A DNA stretch of 64,000 nt from Tolypocladium sp. Sup5 PDA-1 (GCA_000750105.3 JPHH03000003.1:558001-622000), one strand, 5' to 3'; counted from the first letter of the stretch, positions 45,870-58,812 are shown. Translations and numbers: made by a program. Notes: generated by a model from the letters alone, not told the origin.

Positions 45870-46619
45870 ACTGTCTCGGGCGCTGTGGTTCGGTGCACCG
45901 CTATGGACGATCCATGCGCCTTTGGTGGAGAGTCTCGAGGTGTCGTTCGGGCGACTCGAGTGTCGGGGCGGCGCCGTCGTGTCCGGGGCGCAATTCAAAA
46001 GAGGCTGAAAAATGCCACCGGCTGCACCATATATACGGACTACCTTTGGCTGACAACAGACGGTCTGGCCTGGTGCGTCGGTCTCTGGTCCAGGTCTGCC
46101 AGCAGGGGGCGGGCGAGCGAGTCCTCAGCTCCCGTGGTGGAATGGCCGGCGGTCAGGGACTACCATGGGAGCTCTGCTGAGCGAGCCTGTCCGGCAACGA
46201 CGTGCAGCAATGCACGATGAAGTGTCAACGTGGCGGGGAAGTTGGGGTCGGCGCGTCCAGCCAAAGGGCGGAGGGGAGGGATGACGATATCGGTATGCGG
46301 CGTTCGAGGCGAAGGAGGCTCGGCTTGCTCGAGAGGCGGATGCGCTGGCGATGCTGCCTGTAGATGGCTCGGTCTGCGCGATGCATGTCAGTCAGCTCGA
46401 TGCGGCGGCGGCGGCAGGGGATGGCAGGCCCTATCGCACATTTCCGTCGTCGGCATGCAATTGCCCCTGTCGTGGTGGTAGGGATAGTCCGTACTCCGTA
46501 CTCCGTACAGATCACCAATTGCCTTGCTGGAGCATTTGCTGGCAACTGGACTGGAGACGGCATCAGGAGCTGTCCCGCCAAGGCTCCTCGGATGGACGGT
46601 GGACCCCACCACCAACCAC
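45870..46619. other. AVL9 upstream region
   Basis: No gene recognised. Overlapping tandem TACTCCGTA motifs at 46492 and 46499. Confidence 0.45.
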
Positions 46620-47230
46620 TACCGCATCACGTGGGCCAGTACCGTCACCCCAGCCTCGAGAATCGAGATGAAGCCTCAAGGAACCAACTCTACGAAGTAC
46701 TTGGTACCAACCAAACGAATAGAGTACTTGCTGGCATTCAAACCACCTTTGCCGACACCACTCCCTTCAGGGACCTGTTGGTCAACACCAGGTACGGTGC
46801 AGACGACCTGACCTTCGGCAACGCCAACATGGAAGGGCTTGACAGACGTCACCTTCCGAGGCTTGAACGTGCAAGTGCCAATCTTTCAGGACGATATTCG
46901 CCGAGCGGCAAATACAGGATTCGGTTCTCTCTGGTCAAACTCTGAAAAGGAAGTGATGGCATACGCTCGCGCGCACATCCTCAAGATGTTCGATGCGCCC
47001 GCGTCCAAGAAGGTTGCCGTCCCGCTGTGACTCCGAAGCGCAAGAGACCGGTCGTTGCCTCTCCCGAGGAGGATGAGGTCTCCGCCTCGCCACCGCCGCG
47101 AGTTCGCGCCTCGGCCGCGCCGAAGCGCCGAACCAAAAAGTTGTCGTTCTTTCGCCAAAGAGATACTGAAAGCAGAAGGATACGCCTCTATCTCGGCAGG
47201 CGTATACGCTCAGAGGGGGAAACGGGGGGC
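46620..47230 (+). pseudogene. frame-broken coding relic of unknown family
   Basis: Three plus-strand frames each carry protein-like sequence that hands over to the next. First, one frame reads LYEVLGTNQTNRVLAG and RYGADDLTFGNANMEGL (about 46677-46838). A second frame (about 46839-47030) continues TDVTFRGLNVQVPIF, SLWSNSEKEVMAYARAH and FDAPASKKVAV. Then a third (about 47027-47150) gives KRKRPVVASPEEDEV and APKRRTKK, followed by FAKEILKAEGYASISAGVYA in yet another frame. The shifts have no matching splice signals, so decay is more likely than introns. I do not recognise the family; the basic C-terminus suggests nucleic-acid binding, but this is a guess. Confidence 0.4.
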
Positions 47231-50200
47231 CAGGTTATGTGACAAAGACGAGCCTCCCATGGAAGACACCTGTGGCACGTGCCGAGACCAGAGTTCTGTC
47301 CGCATCGACACGAATGCCAAGTTATTTACGCCGACCGACCAATACCTCGTCTCTCAGTCGTGATGTGTGGGGAAGTGTAAACCAAGTGCTGCGGATATTC
47401 GGATAGGGAGGACGATGGCGCAAAAGTACTATTACCCGACACAGTTGGACGAATACGACTACCTGGCTGCGAAGGGGCTTGCCGCTGCGAGTAAGCTTTG
47501 GCGTCCGATGATGGACAGTCAGGTTGGCGAAGTCCGACGATACGGTTGATGGTGATGAGGACTTGGAGAGGGAGCAGAGGGAACAGAGAGGGGGTAGAGG
47601 GAATAGAGATGGGGCAGATGGCGTAGAAAAAGTACTGGAATTCGACCAGCCGGTGAGTGTAAATAGAGACATGCGTGTGTGCAAGTAGTAAGACTCTATA
47701 AAGAGCCTCGGTACGTTCTTGCTATCCAGAATAGAAAAGAGCAATGGCACAATCTCGATATCTCAGTCTTGGCAAGTTGTGCGAGCGAGTTCATGCTGTC
47801 AGAGTTTGGCTGTGGCAGCCGCCACATCCCAACGAGTCTGGGCGTTGTTCGGAGTAGACTGCTCACCACGAGCCGGTTTCAACGCCGGAAATGGTGGCGA
47901 CAGAGTGAGGAGACTGGCAATGAGGAGTCAACAAAATCAAAAGGCGTGCCATACACAGTTCTTTCGTCAGCTTGCCAGCGTGTCTTGCATTGCATATTGC
48001 CACACCGGACCTTGGATGTTACCGTAGTCTCTAGCTATTAGTGAGGTAATATCAAGCAACGAGAGTAAACTTTAGTGACAACCAAGGGGAATGGTTATGA
48101 TGGAAGAAATGCGAAGGCGAAGCTTCGCGCAATGGACTGAAAAGGAAGGGGACGAAAGATGTAGGAAGACATGTGAGAGAAGTAAAGAGTCAAGTTAGAG
48201 AGTACGAAGTCAGGGTAAGTCATTTACGCGCCAAGTTCCACGAGTGAGGCTGTGTTGCACTTTGAGCGATGGGCGAATGCTCCGTGCCATCAATAGGCCG
48301 TTGCTGTCGACCCTTTGTTTGTGACACTCCTTTCCGGTTGGATTGGCGAGGGGGAGAGACAGCTGGACGAGTTACCAATAGAAGACTCTCGGTTCATGTC
48401 CTGGCATAGCGGTAGCGTAGAAAGTGCGCCGAAAGTGCGCCGAAGGAGACGACGGACACGGCCGCTGTGGGATCGCGGTTGAGGAGCCTGTTGTGTCGCC
48501 GGGTCCTGTATCAAGTCTATTTCGCCTCACGTGGGACGTCGAGGATGCAAAAGGTCCGTCAAGGTGCTTCCCGAACGGTCAGTGGAGCAGTTGCCCAGAG
48601 TGTCGTCACTGACTTGTGCACGGCGAGGGCACGAATGCTTGGACGAACAAAGCCAGCGAGATGTACGAATACCTTGTTGGATGAAGTGCAAACGGACGTC
48701 TTTGGCATGCGGCATGTTGTTGTGCCATGTTGGTAGTAATATCCGCAACGTTCCGCATTCGGTTGGCCGCGGAGACCTGCTCTATAATCGGCCAACAGGA
48801 GAGGCCCTCGTGAAGCCAAACCCACCAAACATGCAAGTATATAGCTTTGTTGGGTTTGAACGCGCGTATGATGCAAGAATAAGTAATCCACGGCAGTTCG
48901 GTTTGCTGCGGTCCCCAAGCGGCCCCAAACCCCTGATGTGCAGGTGCAGGTGCAGGTGCCAAGCTTTGGCCGGTAAATGAACCTCTGCGTGTGGATGGGG
49001 GCTGTTATGTCTCCGTACCGGACTAAGTACATACACATCCATCGTGATGACCCGTTTTTACTACTGCAGAAGAGAGTCTTGGCTGCACAAACACGTGGAA
49101 AACAAGGGAATAGCGGAAAAGAAGAAGAAACAAACCATGGAGCCGGGCTGAGGGCGACGGCACGTCGTATCATCATAAATGAGACCGTCGACGGCGTCGA
49201 GCGTCCAGAGTCCAGACCCAATCGGCCACGTGTGTTCCCTGTCGTCACATCTTGGAGACGGGCCGGGATCTTGTTCCTGGGCAGGCGACGTTGCGCCATG
49301 CCATGCCGCTGGGCGCCAATAACTTGTCTTCTGCTCGCATGGGCCGCGCAATGGCCTGTCCCTGAGTGTTATCGTGGGACGGCTCGATCTGGCAGTGCAT
49401 TGTGCGATGCCATATCAGACCACTCCTGGATCCGTGTTGGCTCGGTACCTTGTGACCCAATTAGCACATCTAGTGTACTTGCCGGGCCTTTTGAGTACTA
49501 TGTACAAATCAGGGCTGTGGCTTGTAAGTTGGTCAGAGAGGCAACGGCGAACACCCATTGGAGGCTTTGTTCTTTGCGCTGTACGTACGAGTAGCAGCCT
49601 CGAGCTTTCAGGCGACGAATCCAAGCGCGAGAGGATAGGGGTACCGACGATCCATCAGACCCGCCGATTTTAGCTGCAGCCAAGGGGGCGTTCGGAGCTG
49701 CTGGGCGGGCTGTCAGGGACCGCGACGGGGAGGTGAGGCAGGGGTTTGAGAGGTGAGGCGTGGGGAGGTCTCACGAGACGTGGGTGTCAACTTTGGGGGC
49801 CGACGATCCCCGTTGGCGGTTGTCTCTAGTGCTCCTTCGTACGGAGTAGTCCGTATTACACAAAGGCCAGATTGGTGAGTGGTACGTACTTCGTAGCATA
49901 TGTACGAGGGACAGAATATTCCGGCCATGGAGCAAGCACAGCTCTTGTATGCAGTTGATGAGCATCAAGGGGTGCTGGACGAGGGAATTGTCGTCGTGCA
50001 GCTCGGAACGCCGTACGAGTGCCTGTGCGTGTTATGGATGGACCGGAGCCCCCCGGCTACATTGCGAGCCAGTGGCAAAATGTTATTAGCTGTCGACAAT
50101 ACGGATAGCAGTCCGTAGTCTGCCAGGTTTGAAGCAGTGGAGCCCGTGGACTACGAGCACTGCTCCGTGCCTGTTGCTCAACCTGTTGCTCAGTGTTCGT

Positions 50201-52571
50201 GTGCTGCCGGGTCTGTCTCCGTCTTCTGGTGGTGCATATGAAAGGAGTCATGGCTTGCAGCTTGCAGGCGTGGACCTCGACCGCATGCGGGAGCCTGCAG
50301 CTCGTGCTCTGTCCAGCACCTTAACTTGGGCGAGCCTCGGTTTCCAGCGCATGCAGCGCGAAGGTTTGTCGGTGACAAACAAACGCCAATGTCAAACCGT
50401 GGCGAGGGCGCATCAGTCCGTCTGGGCGCAACTCGGAGCCCGAGTTCTGTGACAGCCTGACGATGAGACATCGACATCTGACGGGCTCATCACCAGCCAT
50501 GTCTTTTCGCTGGACCGACGGGCTTTTGTGCTGCCACGCCGCCACTCTCACAGGCACATGCGAGACGCTGGCCGGTCCCTGACAGTGCAGTGCATGCGTG
50601 CGTTGGTTCGTCATGTATGAAAGAGATGCAACCTGATGCTGCAGGGCAACCTTGGGCATGGGAATAATTACCACCTCACCCCACTGGCCGCGGTCCTTGC
50701 CTGGCCGTGCGTCGCCTGGTGGTAAAAAGCACGCATCGGCAACGTCCTGGTGCCTGGCCATGCGTCCTTGCCCTTGCAAGCATGCGCCGCATCGGTGCCG
50801 GATGTGTGCACTGTTCTAATATCATGTGGAACAACACCGGGCGTCGAGCTTGTTGGTCGGTCACTTGGCACGGACAGCTCACCGTGGGCCAAGATGTTCT
50901 TCACGAGCTCAGCTCTGCTGGTCTCCAGACACCAGGCAAGCTTCCACCGTTGATCCGCGTCCATTCTCAACACTAGTCGAGGCCCCCTGTCCCATCTCCA
51001 TCAGCCTCCACTCCACCCGCGACGAGGTGAACGTGCCAGCGTGCGCAAGTGCGCGATGCTAGGCGGCTGTTGAGGAGGCGTTTCTCCACCTCGAGCCCCC
51101 AAGCTCATCAACGACAGGAGCAAGCAGCCGGGCCAGTCAAGATGGAGGAGCTCTTCTGACCGTCAATGGGGGGCGCAACAGTGGAAGCCTGGCTGCGTTA
51201 GCAAACAGACCTGTGAGCTGCACCCAATGCAAATCGACCACACCACCAAGCTGGGAGGGCCAAGCTTCTTCCAGCATCGGCCGCGGGGCCTGTACTTGTG
51301 GTGCCTTCAGTGGCTGAGATAGTGCTCTACCGACTCCCACCGCCGGACAGGGTCAGCGGCAAATCCACAGCCGGTGGGGAGAACGAATGCATCTCGGTGT
51401 CTGGCTGAAGTCGTCGAATCTGCTGGTACGATGGAGGTAGCATACGAGTACCTGGGTGAGGTTGTTCATCTCAAACCAGCTGTGTGCGTGCGAGTTACTC
51501 TTATGTGCCGGTAAGGAGCCCTGGACTTGTGAGCCGTTCGTGCCTGCCAGGCCCGTCCACTTGTCTGTACGAAGTACATACGGAGTACGGAGTACTGGTA
51601 CCTCACCGTACAGCACAAAGTATCCGTACTCCGTACCGAGTACGAAGTAGACATGGCTCATCTCCTGCGGGTCGGCGGCGTCTTTCCTCTTTCCCCTCCT
51701 CACCTCGTGCGCCTGTACTTATACATCAATGTACCATTCAACGCCGGCAGCGAATTGTTCCGTCCGTTGTTTGCCCTTTTGTTTCCCAGGGCTGGCTGTT
51801 TCATTGCCATTTGACTGCTTCGCCCTGTTCATCAGCGCGATTCACCAGTGAGGCTGCAGCCAGCGTCCGCCTACAGGCCAGAAGACACACCAAGCGAGCG
51901 CCTCAGCAGCCGGGCGTGGAGGTGCTGACGTCGAGCGCTTCTTTTGGGAGCTCCAGCGGTACTCCGTACAAAGTGCCTACGGCTGAGGTCGGGGACCTCC
52001 ACCATCCTTCACCACCGCTCGACGCCAATTGGCGCAGCCCTCCCCCAGCCTGTCATTGTCATCGCGCCTGGAGGTGCTTGGCTTTCACTGCCACTGCAAC
52101 CACCATCTACCACCCTCTCGCTCGGTGCCCACTGCGTCTACCGAGTACCACGGCGCCCTCGACTCCAGCTCCCACCGGCAACCATCGCTGATCCGACGAC
52201 GAGCCTGATCTCTTCCCTTCTCCTCGCCATCAGCCGCAGGCCAGCTCTGCTCCCCCATCGCGCCGCTCCATCACATCCTCACATCCCAACCAGCCTCACC
52301 ACCCACCGGTTCGGCTACGACGCCTACAAACAGTGCTGCGCGCATTGCCGCGATCCCGGGCCTGTGCCGAACGACCCATCGCCAATAACCTCGTCGTCGC
52401 CCACGACATCGTGCGTCGCGACGACCGCGACTCTACCCTCACCAACGCCCATGGGTCAGTAGCTCCGGTATCATCGCGCGATCTAGTGGCATTGACCGCT
52501 TCGCCCCGACCGAACTTGTCCCTCAACGGGTGCTTCGGCGTGCAATCGTCGAACCCGCCAGCTTGTTCATG
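47231..52571. other. gene-poor intergenic region, about 5.3 kb
   Basis: No gene supported on either strand. The longest frame (48559-49299, minus) has no recognised domain and includes a CACCTG repeat stretch. AT-richer from 47500 to 48250. Contains a dense group of the dispersed 9-mer: 49840, 49887, 51568, 51579, 51586, 51627, 51641 and 51960. A TGCAGG hexamer triplet lies near 48938-48958. The last 700 bp before 52571 are pyrimidine-rich and probably the promoter and 5' leader of the G-alpha gene. Confidence 0.5.
51568..51649. repeat. cluster of five TACGGAGTA/TACGAAGTA palindromic 9-mers
   Basis: Copies at 51568, 51579, 51586 in one orientation, then TACTCCGTA at 51627 and TACGAAGTA at 51641. 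The left group and the 51627 copy are inverse, so a local hairpin is possible. Confidence 0.9.
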
Positions 52572-53921
52572 ATGGGCGGGTGTATGAGCTCCAGCAGCGA
52601 GGAGGCGGAACAGAAGAAGAAGAGCCAGGCGATCGACAAGGTGCTCGAGGAGGACTCCAAGAGATTACGAAAGGAATGCAAGATATTACTGCTAGGTACG
52701 GCGACGGACGGATGCTGAAATCTCCCTTGCTGACACTATTCACAGGCTCTGGCGAGAGCGGCAAGTCGACAATTGTCAAGCAGATGAAGATCATCCACCT
52801 GAAAGGGTACTCCGAGGATGAGCTGTACAACTACAGACCTACTGTCTTCAAGAACTTGGTCGAGTGCGCCAAGGCCGTCATCACCGCCATGCAGCAGTTC
52901 GACATCGAGCCGCAGGTCGACGAGAACAAGCGTCACACAGAGTTTTTGATGGACTACCAAGCCGAGTCCGGTCCGCAGGCGCACATCGATCCCCAGGTGG
53001 GCATCGCTGTGCAGTCATTGTGGTCCGACCCGGCCAAGGACCAGTTGATGGAGCACCAGACCGAGTTTTACCTCATGGACTCGGCTGAATAGTGGGTTGC
53101 TGAGCTGCCAGGCCCATGTGAGGGTGTGCTAACGAGGGTCGCGATATAGCTTTTTCCAAGAGGTGATGCGCATCGTTGCGCCAGATTACTTGCCCAACGA
53201 GATGGACGTGCTGCGAGCACGAACAAAGACCACTGGTATCTACGAAACGCGGTTCCAAATGGGACAACTCAGCATACAGTCAGTGGGTCCCGCATCGTGA
53301 TTTGGGTCTTGCTTCTTTGGCAGCTAACTGGGCCCCTAGCATGTTCGATGTTGGCGGGCAAAGAAGTGAAAGAAAGAAATGGATCCATTGTTTCGAGAAC
53401 GTGACGTCAATCATCTTTTGCGTCGCGCTCAGCGAATACGATCAAGTCCTGCTCGAAGAGAGCAGTCAGGTGCGTTTTAGGCCGCATTCGAGCCACGACG
53501 AGCGACATCTAACGTCGGAGAACAGAACCGAATGATGGAGAGCTTATTGCTCTTCGACTCCGTGGTCAACTCGCGATGGTTCATGAGGACCAGCATAATC
53601 CTGTTTCTCAACAAGGTGGACATTTTCAAGCAGAAGCTCACCCGATCACCCCTGGGCAACTACTTCCCAGACTACTCCGGCGGCAACGACGTCAACAAGG
53701 CAGCCAAATATCTTTTATGGCGCTTCAACCAAGTCAACAGGGCACACTTGAACCTATATCCACAGTAAGTGCAGTTGTTCCATTCGGGCGTGCGGTTGGT
53801 GAGATGTTGACCTCGCCTTAGCCTGACCCAAGCAACGGATACGTCGAACATCCGGCTCGTTTTCGCAGCTGTTAAGGAAACCATCTTGAACAACGCGCTT
53901 AAGGACTCGGGTATTCTTTGA
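52572..53921 (+). CDS. gna-3: heterotrimeric G-protein alpha subunit, fungal class III (GNA-3/MAGA type)
   Basis: Couples receptors to the cAMP pathway in fungi. Exons 52572-52695, 52746-53091, 53150-53278, 53340-53469, 53526-53764, 53822-53921 give 355 aa. The second of two adjacent ATGs is chosen, because it places Gly2 and Cys4 (MGGCMSSSSEE) for myristoylation and palmitoylation. G1 GSGESGKST (42-50) is rebuilt across intron 1; switch I has Arg181 in RARTKTTGI; DVGGQRSERKKW with catalytic Gln207; NKVD (272-275); the C-terminus LTQATDTSNI...NALKDSGIL. The GIL ending and the lack of Cys four from the end set it apart from the G-alpha-i-like fungal class I. All GTPase residues look intact. 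Confidence 0.97.
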
Positions 53922-55730
53922 TGGGTCTGCCACAGGCTGCCGACTACAAAGCAAGCAGGCTGCGGGGGGTTGACGTCCTAGAGCATTATCTGGAGTTTTG
54001 GGAGGGGCAATCCTTTCTCGGCGGCGTTCATCTGGTTCGACGCCACATTTTCGTTCACTTTCTCTTTCACGACATGGCCGGTAACGGGCGGAAAACTACT
54101 CTAATTCACCCCCAGCCGAGCCTCCGAAACAGCTTCTGGCCCAGACACCTTCTCGACCAGCCGGCATGCGCGTGCTCATCGACGAAAATAGTCGACAGTT
54201 CGAATGCGGTGCGTACGGCTGTGTTTAATGTTTCTGTGGTTGCAGGTGCCGGAGGGCGAAGATAGCCACGCAGGCCTAGGATGCCTGGATCACTTCGAGC
54301 TCGGTTGACGGCACGGAATTGAATGACGATACGGTTGATATGATTACTTGGAGACGATGTGAGGGAGGCTTGGATATCACTGGGGAATGGGATGCAAGAC
54401 TGCGTTCCGGGCCTGTGATTGCGGCCGCAGTCGACGGCTCTCCAACAGAGGTGGAGGGAGGACCGGATGCCCTTGACAGAGTCAAGCCTGGAGGGAGACG
54501 GGGGTGGAGTCGACTGGCTCAGGCGGGGGCATGTACGGGTGGCTCAAGACGACATGGGACGCTTAGAACATGCTGAATACCACGTTGGACGCCATGTACA
54601 GCGCAGTTGCGCGGAAAGTAAGGACAAAATGCCGCGTGCAAGGTGTAAAGACGGTGGCGGTTTGTACTCGAGGATGTAGAAACAGTTGGCACTATTGACA
54701 CTGCCTTGGTTGCCGCAAGAACTAAACAGGGGCTCAATGGCGAGTAGGGCGCTAGCAAACAGACTTCAAGCTGGTCAAGGCTCATTCTCGGCGGTACTGG
54801 CTTCCTGGGCTGCGGCGGCGGCGGCGGCGGCGGCGGCAGATGAGGAGACGGCGATGGCTCCCCCGCACTCGGCTTGCTGGGCGGAGCTGTCGAGGAGGGA
54901 CGGCGTGAGCCTCGTAGTGGGGAGGCAGCTCCACGGTCGGGTCTGGATCGGGGACCCCTATCGACTACGGAGTATGAGGTAGGTATCCAAGATCCCGGTG
55001 CTGGGTAGACGACATCCTTCTCTCCAAAGGCTTCGAAGCTGGGGAAACAAGCAGCATGGCACGGAGAGAGTGGCCCGGGAAGGATGGCCCGGGAAGGGTG
55101 GCCCGGGAGGAGTGGCCAGAGTTGGGTTGAAGATACGACTGTGGACCGACCATCAGGATGGCATGGCAGAGACGCGAGGTGAGGTGAGGCGACATGGGAG
55201 GTGCATGCAGTTCAAGGCGTTAATGACGCTATCTTGCTTGGGCCGCCCCGCGCCGAAGCTTGATGCAGCCCGTCAAGCCCGTATCGAGCAACGGGCGCGA
55301 GGGAGGGAGGTGGGTGATGTGTATTACTTACTCCGTAAACCCAGAGACCAGCGACAAACACGACATGTGATTCACCTCCTCGTTTGTCGTCCCTTTTAAA
55401 TATTCCCTCTCTCCTCCTCATCGTCCTCCAGTTGTCAGTGGCAAGCTGTTGTCTGCTCTCGTTGCGCTGCGTTTGACCATCCCTGCCAGCCCCAAAGGTG
55501 AGCTCAGAGCTTGGCAAGCTTGGTTCCCCGCGCCTCCGTCACCCCGCTTCAACCCCACCATAGCTCCTGGGACCTCCAGAGGGAAAGAAGCCACTCACTC
55601 GTACGACGCGAGGACGTGCTCTTTACACCAGGACGGATCTTCCGGAAGCAATTGGGCTTGAGGCATCTTTTCTTCATTTTTTGTTTTCCTTCAGAACGCT
55701 GACCTCTGTGACTGTTAACATAGCGCAACC
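53922..55730. other. intergenic: G-alpha 3' flank and glycogen phosphorylase promoter
   Basis: No gene supported. A GGC run at 54812-54838, TACGGAGTA at 54966, GGCCCGGGA-like repeats around 55072-55112, TACTCCGTA at 55329. Confidence 0.5.
54812..54838. repeat. GGC trinucleotide microsatellite
   Basis: Nine consecutive GCG/GGC units in non-coding sequence. Confidence 0.9.
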
Positions 55731-58700
55731 ATGGCGACCGAGCAGCCGAAGCGATTGCCTACCCGGGAGCGCCGGCCCTCGACGGGAGCTCCGATTGTGG
55801 ACATCCAGGGTGCCGTGGGTCCGGCTGGCATCTCCCGACCCAAGCACAAGAGGACCTTTACTGGCTTTGGAGCCGGCGAGATCAAGAGCGTCGAAGGTGC
55901 GTTCCCCGCTGTCTGATGAATCTCGACGGTGCTGTTGCGAATGCCCAACGCGCCAGCCAGCGGTCGGGCTCTGCGGGGTCGTGACAGTTGCACGAGTGAC
56001 CTCCTTCAGTGATATGTACTGACCACTGCTGCAGCCTCCATTCCCGAACCGCAGCGCGAGGCGTGGCAGAGGAACCAGGTCAAAAACTTCACAGACAAGG
56101 CTGGCTTCGAGAAGGAGGTCGTCCGCCATGTCGAGACCACGCTGGCCCGCAGCATGTTCAATTGCGACGAGACGGCGGCGTATGCGGCGACGAGCCTTGC
56201 GTTCCGCGACCGCCTCATCACCGACTGGAACAAGACCCAGCAGCGCCAGACGTACCGCGACACCAAGCGTGTCTACTACCTCAGCTTGGAGTTCCTGATG
56301 GGGCGAGCTCTGGACAATGCCATGCTCAACGTCGGGCTCAAGGACGCGGCCAAGGGTGGGCATCGCACTGATATGCCTGGTGATGGAGATTGACGCGCTG
56401 ACTCGCGATACTAGGTGGTCTCTCGGACCTCGGCTTCAGGATCGAGGACATCATCACCCAGGAGCACGACGCCGCCCTCGGAAACGGTGGCCTGGGTCGC
56501 TTGGCTGCTTGCTTCCTCGACAGTCTGGCCTCCCTCAACTATCCCGCCTGGGGCTATGGCCTTCGATACAAATATGGCATCTTCAAGCAGGAGATCATTG
56601 ACGGATACCAGGTCGAGGTTCCTGACTACTGGTTGGACTTTAACCCCTGGGAGTTTCCCCGTCACGACGTGACCGTCGATGTGAGAGAGCCTGCTAGGCC
56701 CCTGGTGCCCCGACGTATCTGACCCATCATGATAGATTCAGTTCTTCGGTCATGTCAACAAGACAACCAACGCCGACGGCAAGACGGTGTCGACCTGGGA
56801 AGGAGGCGAAATTGTGGTGGCCGTTGCCTACGACGTCCCCATCCCCGGATACGACACCCCGACCACCAACAACCTTCGCCTGTGGTCCAGCAAGGCGTCA
56901 GGCGGCGAGTTTGACTTCCAAAAGTTCAACAACGGCGACTATGAGAGCTCCGTTGCCGACCAGCAGCGTGCCGAGACCATCAGCGCCGTGCTGTACCCCA
57001 ATGACAACCTGGAGCGAGGCAAGGAGCTGCGCCTGAAGCAGCAGTACTTTTGGGTGTCCGCGTCGCTCTACGACATTGTGCGCCGCTTCAAGAAGTCGAA
57101 GCGCGCCTGGACGGAGTTCCCCGACCAGGTCGCCATCCAGCTCAACGACACGCACCCGACGCTGGCCATTGTCGAGCTGCAGCGCATCCTCATTGACATT
57201 GAGGGGCTTGAATGGGACCTCGCGTGGGACATTGTTACCAGCACGGTATGCTTTACCCATCTTTCTCGGGCTCGGGGACATTTGCTAACATGCGCTTAAG
57301 TTTGGCTACACCAACCACACCGTGCTCCCAGAGGCTTTGGAGAAGTGGCCGGTTGGACTGATGCAGCACCTCCTCCCGAGACACCTGCAGATCATCTATG
57401 ACATCAACCTCTACTTCCTCCAGACGGTGGAGAAGGCTTTCCCCAAGGACAGAGACATGCTCCGACGGGTGTCCATCATCGAAGAGGGGCAGCCAAAGAT
57501 GGTGCGCATGGCATACCTGGCCATTGTCGGATCGCACAAGGTCAACGGCGTGGCCGAGCTGCACTCGGACCTGATCAAGACCACCATCTTCAAGGACTTT
57601 GTGGAAATCTACGGCCCGGACAAGTTCACCAACGTGACAAACGGCATCACGCCCAGGCGATGGCTGCACCAGGCCAACCCCCGCCTCTCGGAGCTGATTG
57701 CCTCCAAGTGCGGCGGCGATGGGTTCCTCAAGGACTTGACGAACCTCAACCGGCTCGAGCCGTACGCCAAGGACGCCGCGTTTCGTCGCGAGTGGGCAGA
57801 GATCAAGTACGCCAACAAGGTGCGCCTGGCCAAGCATATCAAGACGACAACGGGCGTCATCGTCAACCCTGCGTCGCTGTTCGATGTCCAGGTGAAGCGC
57901 ATCCACGAGTACAAGAGGCAGCAGCTCAACATCTTTGGCGTGATTCACCGGTACCTGTCTCTCAAGGCCATGAGCCCCGAGGACAGGAAGAAGCAGCTTC
58001 CTCGCGTCTCCATCTTTGGCGGCAAGGCCGCTCCGGGCTACTGGATGGCCAAGCAGATCATCCACCTCATCAACGCCGTGGGGTCCGTCGTCAACAGCGA
58101 TGAGGAGACTGGCGACCTCCTCAAGGTCATCTTCTTGGAGGACTACAACGTCAGCAAGGCCGAGATGATCTGCCCTGCGTCAGACATAAGCGAGCACATT
58201 TCCACGGCTGGAACTGAGTACGTCCACCAAGCCGTACGTGGGGCGTGTAGATGACGTGCTAACGAGCTTCTCAGGGCCTCGGGAACTAGCAACATGAAGT
58301 TTGTCCTCAACGGCGGCCTCATCATCGGTACCTGCGACGGCGCAAACGTAAGTTGGCCACTACCAGGGGTTTTGCCCAATCGTCTTATCACTGACACGGC
58401 GTAGATTGAAATCACCCGCGAGATTGGAGAGAACAACATCTTTTTGTTTGGCAACCTCGCCGAGGACGTCGAGGACCTCCGCCACGCGCACACGTACGGC
58501 TCCCACGCCATCGACACCGACCTGGACAAGGTGTTCAACGAGATCGAAAAGGGCACGTTCGGCTCCGTGCACGACTTCAGCGCCATGATCGCGGCGGTGC
58601 GACAGCACGGCGACTACTACCTGGTGTCGGACGACTTCCACAGCTACATCGAGACGCAGGAGCTGGTGGACGAGGCGTACCGAAAGCAGGACGAGTGGGT

Positions 58701-58812
58701 GGCCAAGTGCATCGTGTCGGTGGCGCGCATGGGCTTCTTCAGCAGCGACCGGTGCATCAACGAGTACGCCGAGGGCATCTGGAACGTGGAGCCGCTGGTT
58801 GTGCAGGAGTAG
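55731..58812 (+). CDS. GPH1: glycogen phosphorylase
   Basis: Phosphorolysis of glycogen to glucose-1-phosphate in the cytosol. Exons 55731-55896, 56035-56355, 56415-56680, 56736-57245, 57301-58217, 58275-58347, 58405-58812, 886 aa, the usual fungal length. Signatures in order: HKRTFTGFGAGEIKSVE, where Thr44 corresponds to the kinase site Thr19 of yeast; VYYLSLEFLMGRAL; DAALGNGGLGRLAACFLDS; LNDTHPTLAIVELQRIL; VQVKRIHEYKRQQLN; GGKAAPGYWMAK; and EASGTSNMKF with the pyridoxal-phosphate lysine at 735, rebuilt across intron 5. The splice at intron 2 (AAKG|GGLSDLG region) restores the conserved block. No damage seen. It lies upstream of HOG1, but 3.1 kb of non-coding sequence separates them. Confidence 0.98.

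Noticed and set aside
48559..49299. 246-codon minus-strand frame in the gene-poor region
   Set aside because: Includes repeat-derived Cys/Thr runs and no recognisable domain.
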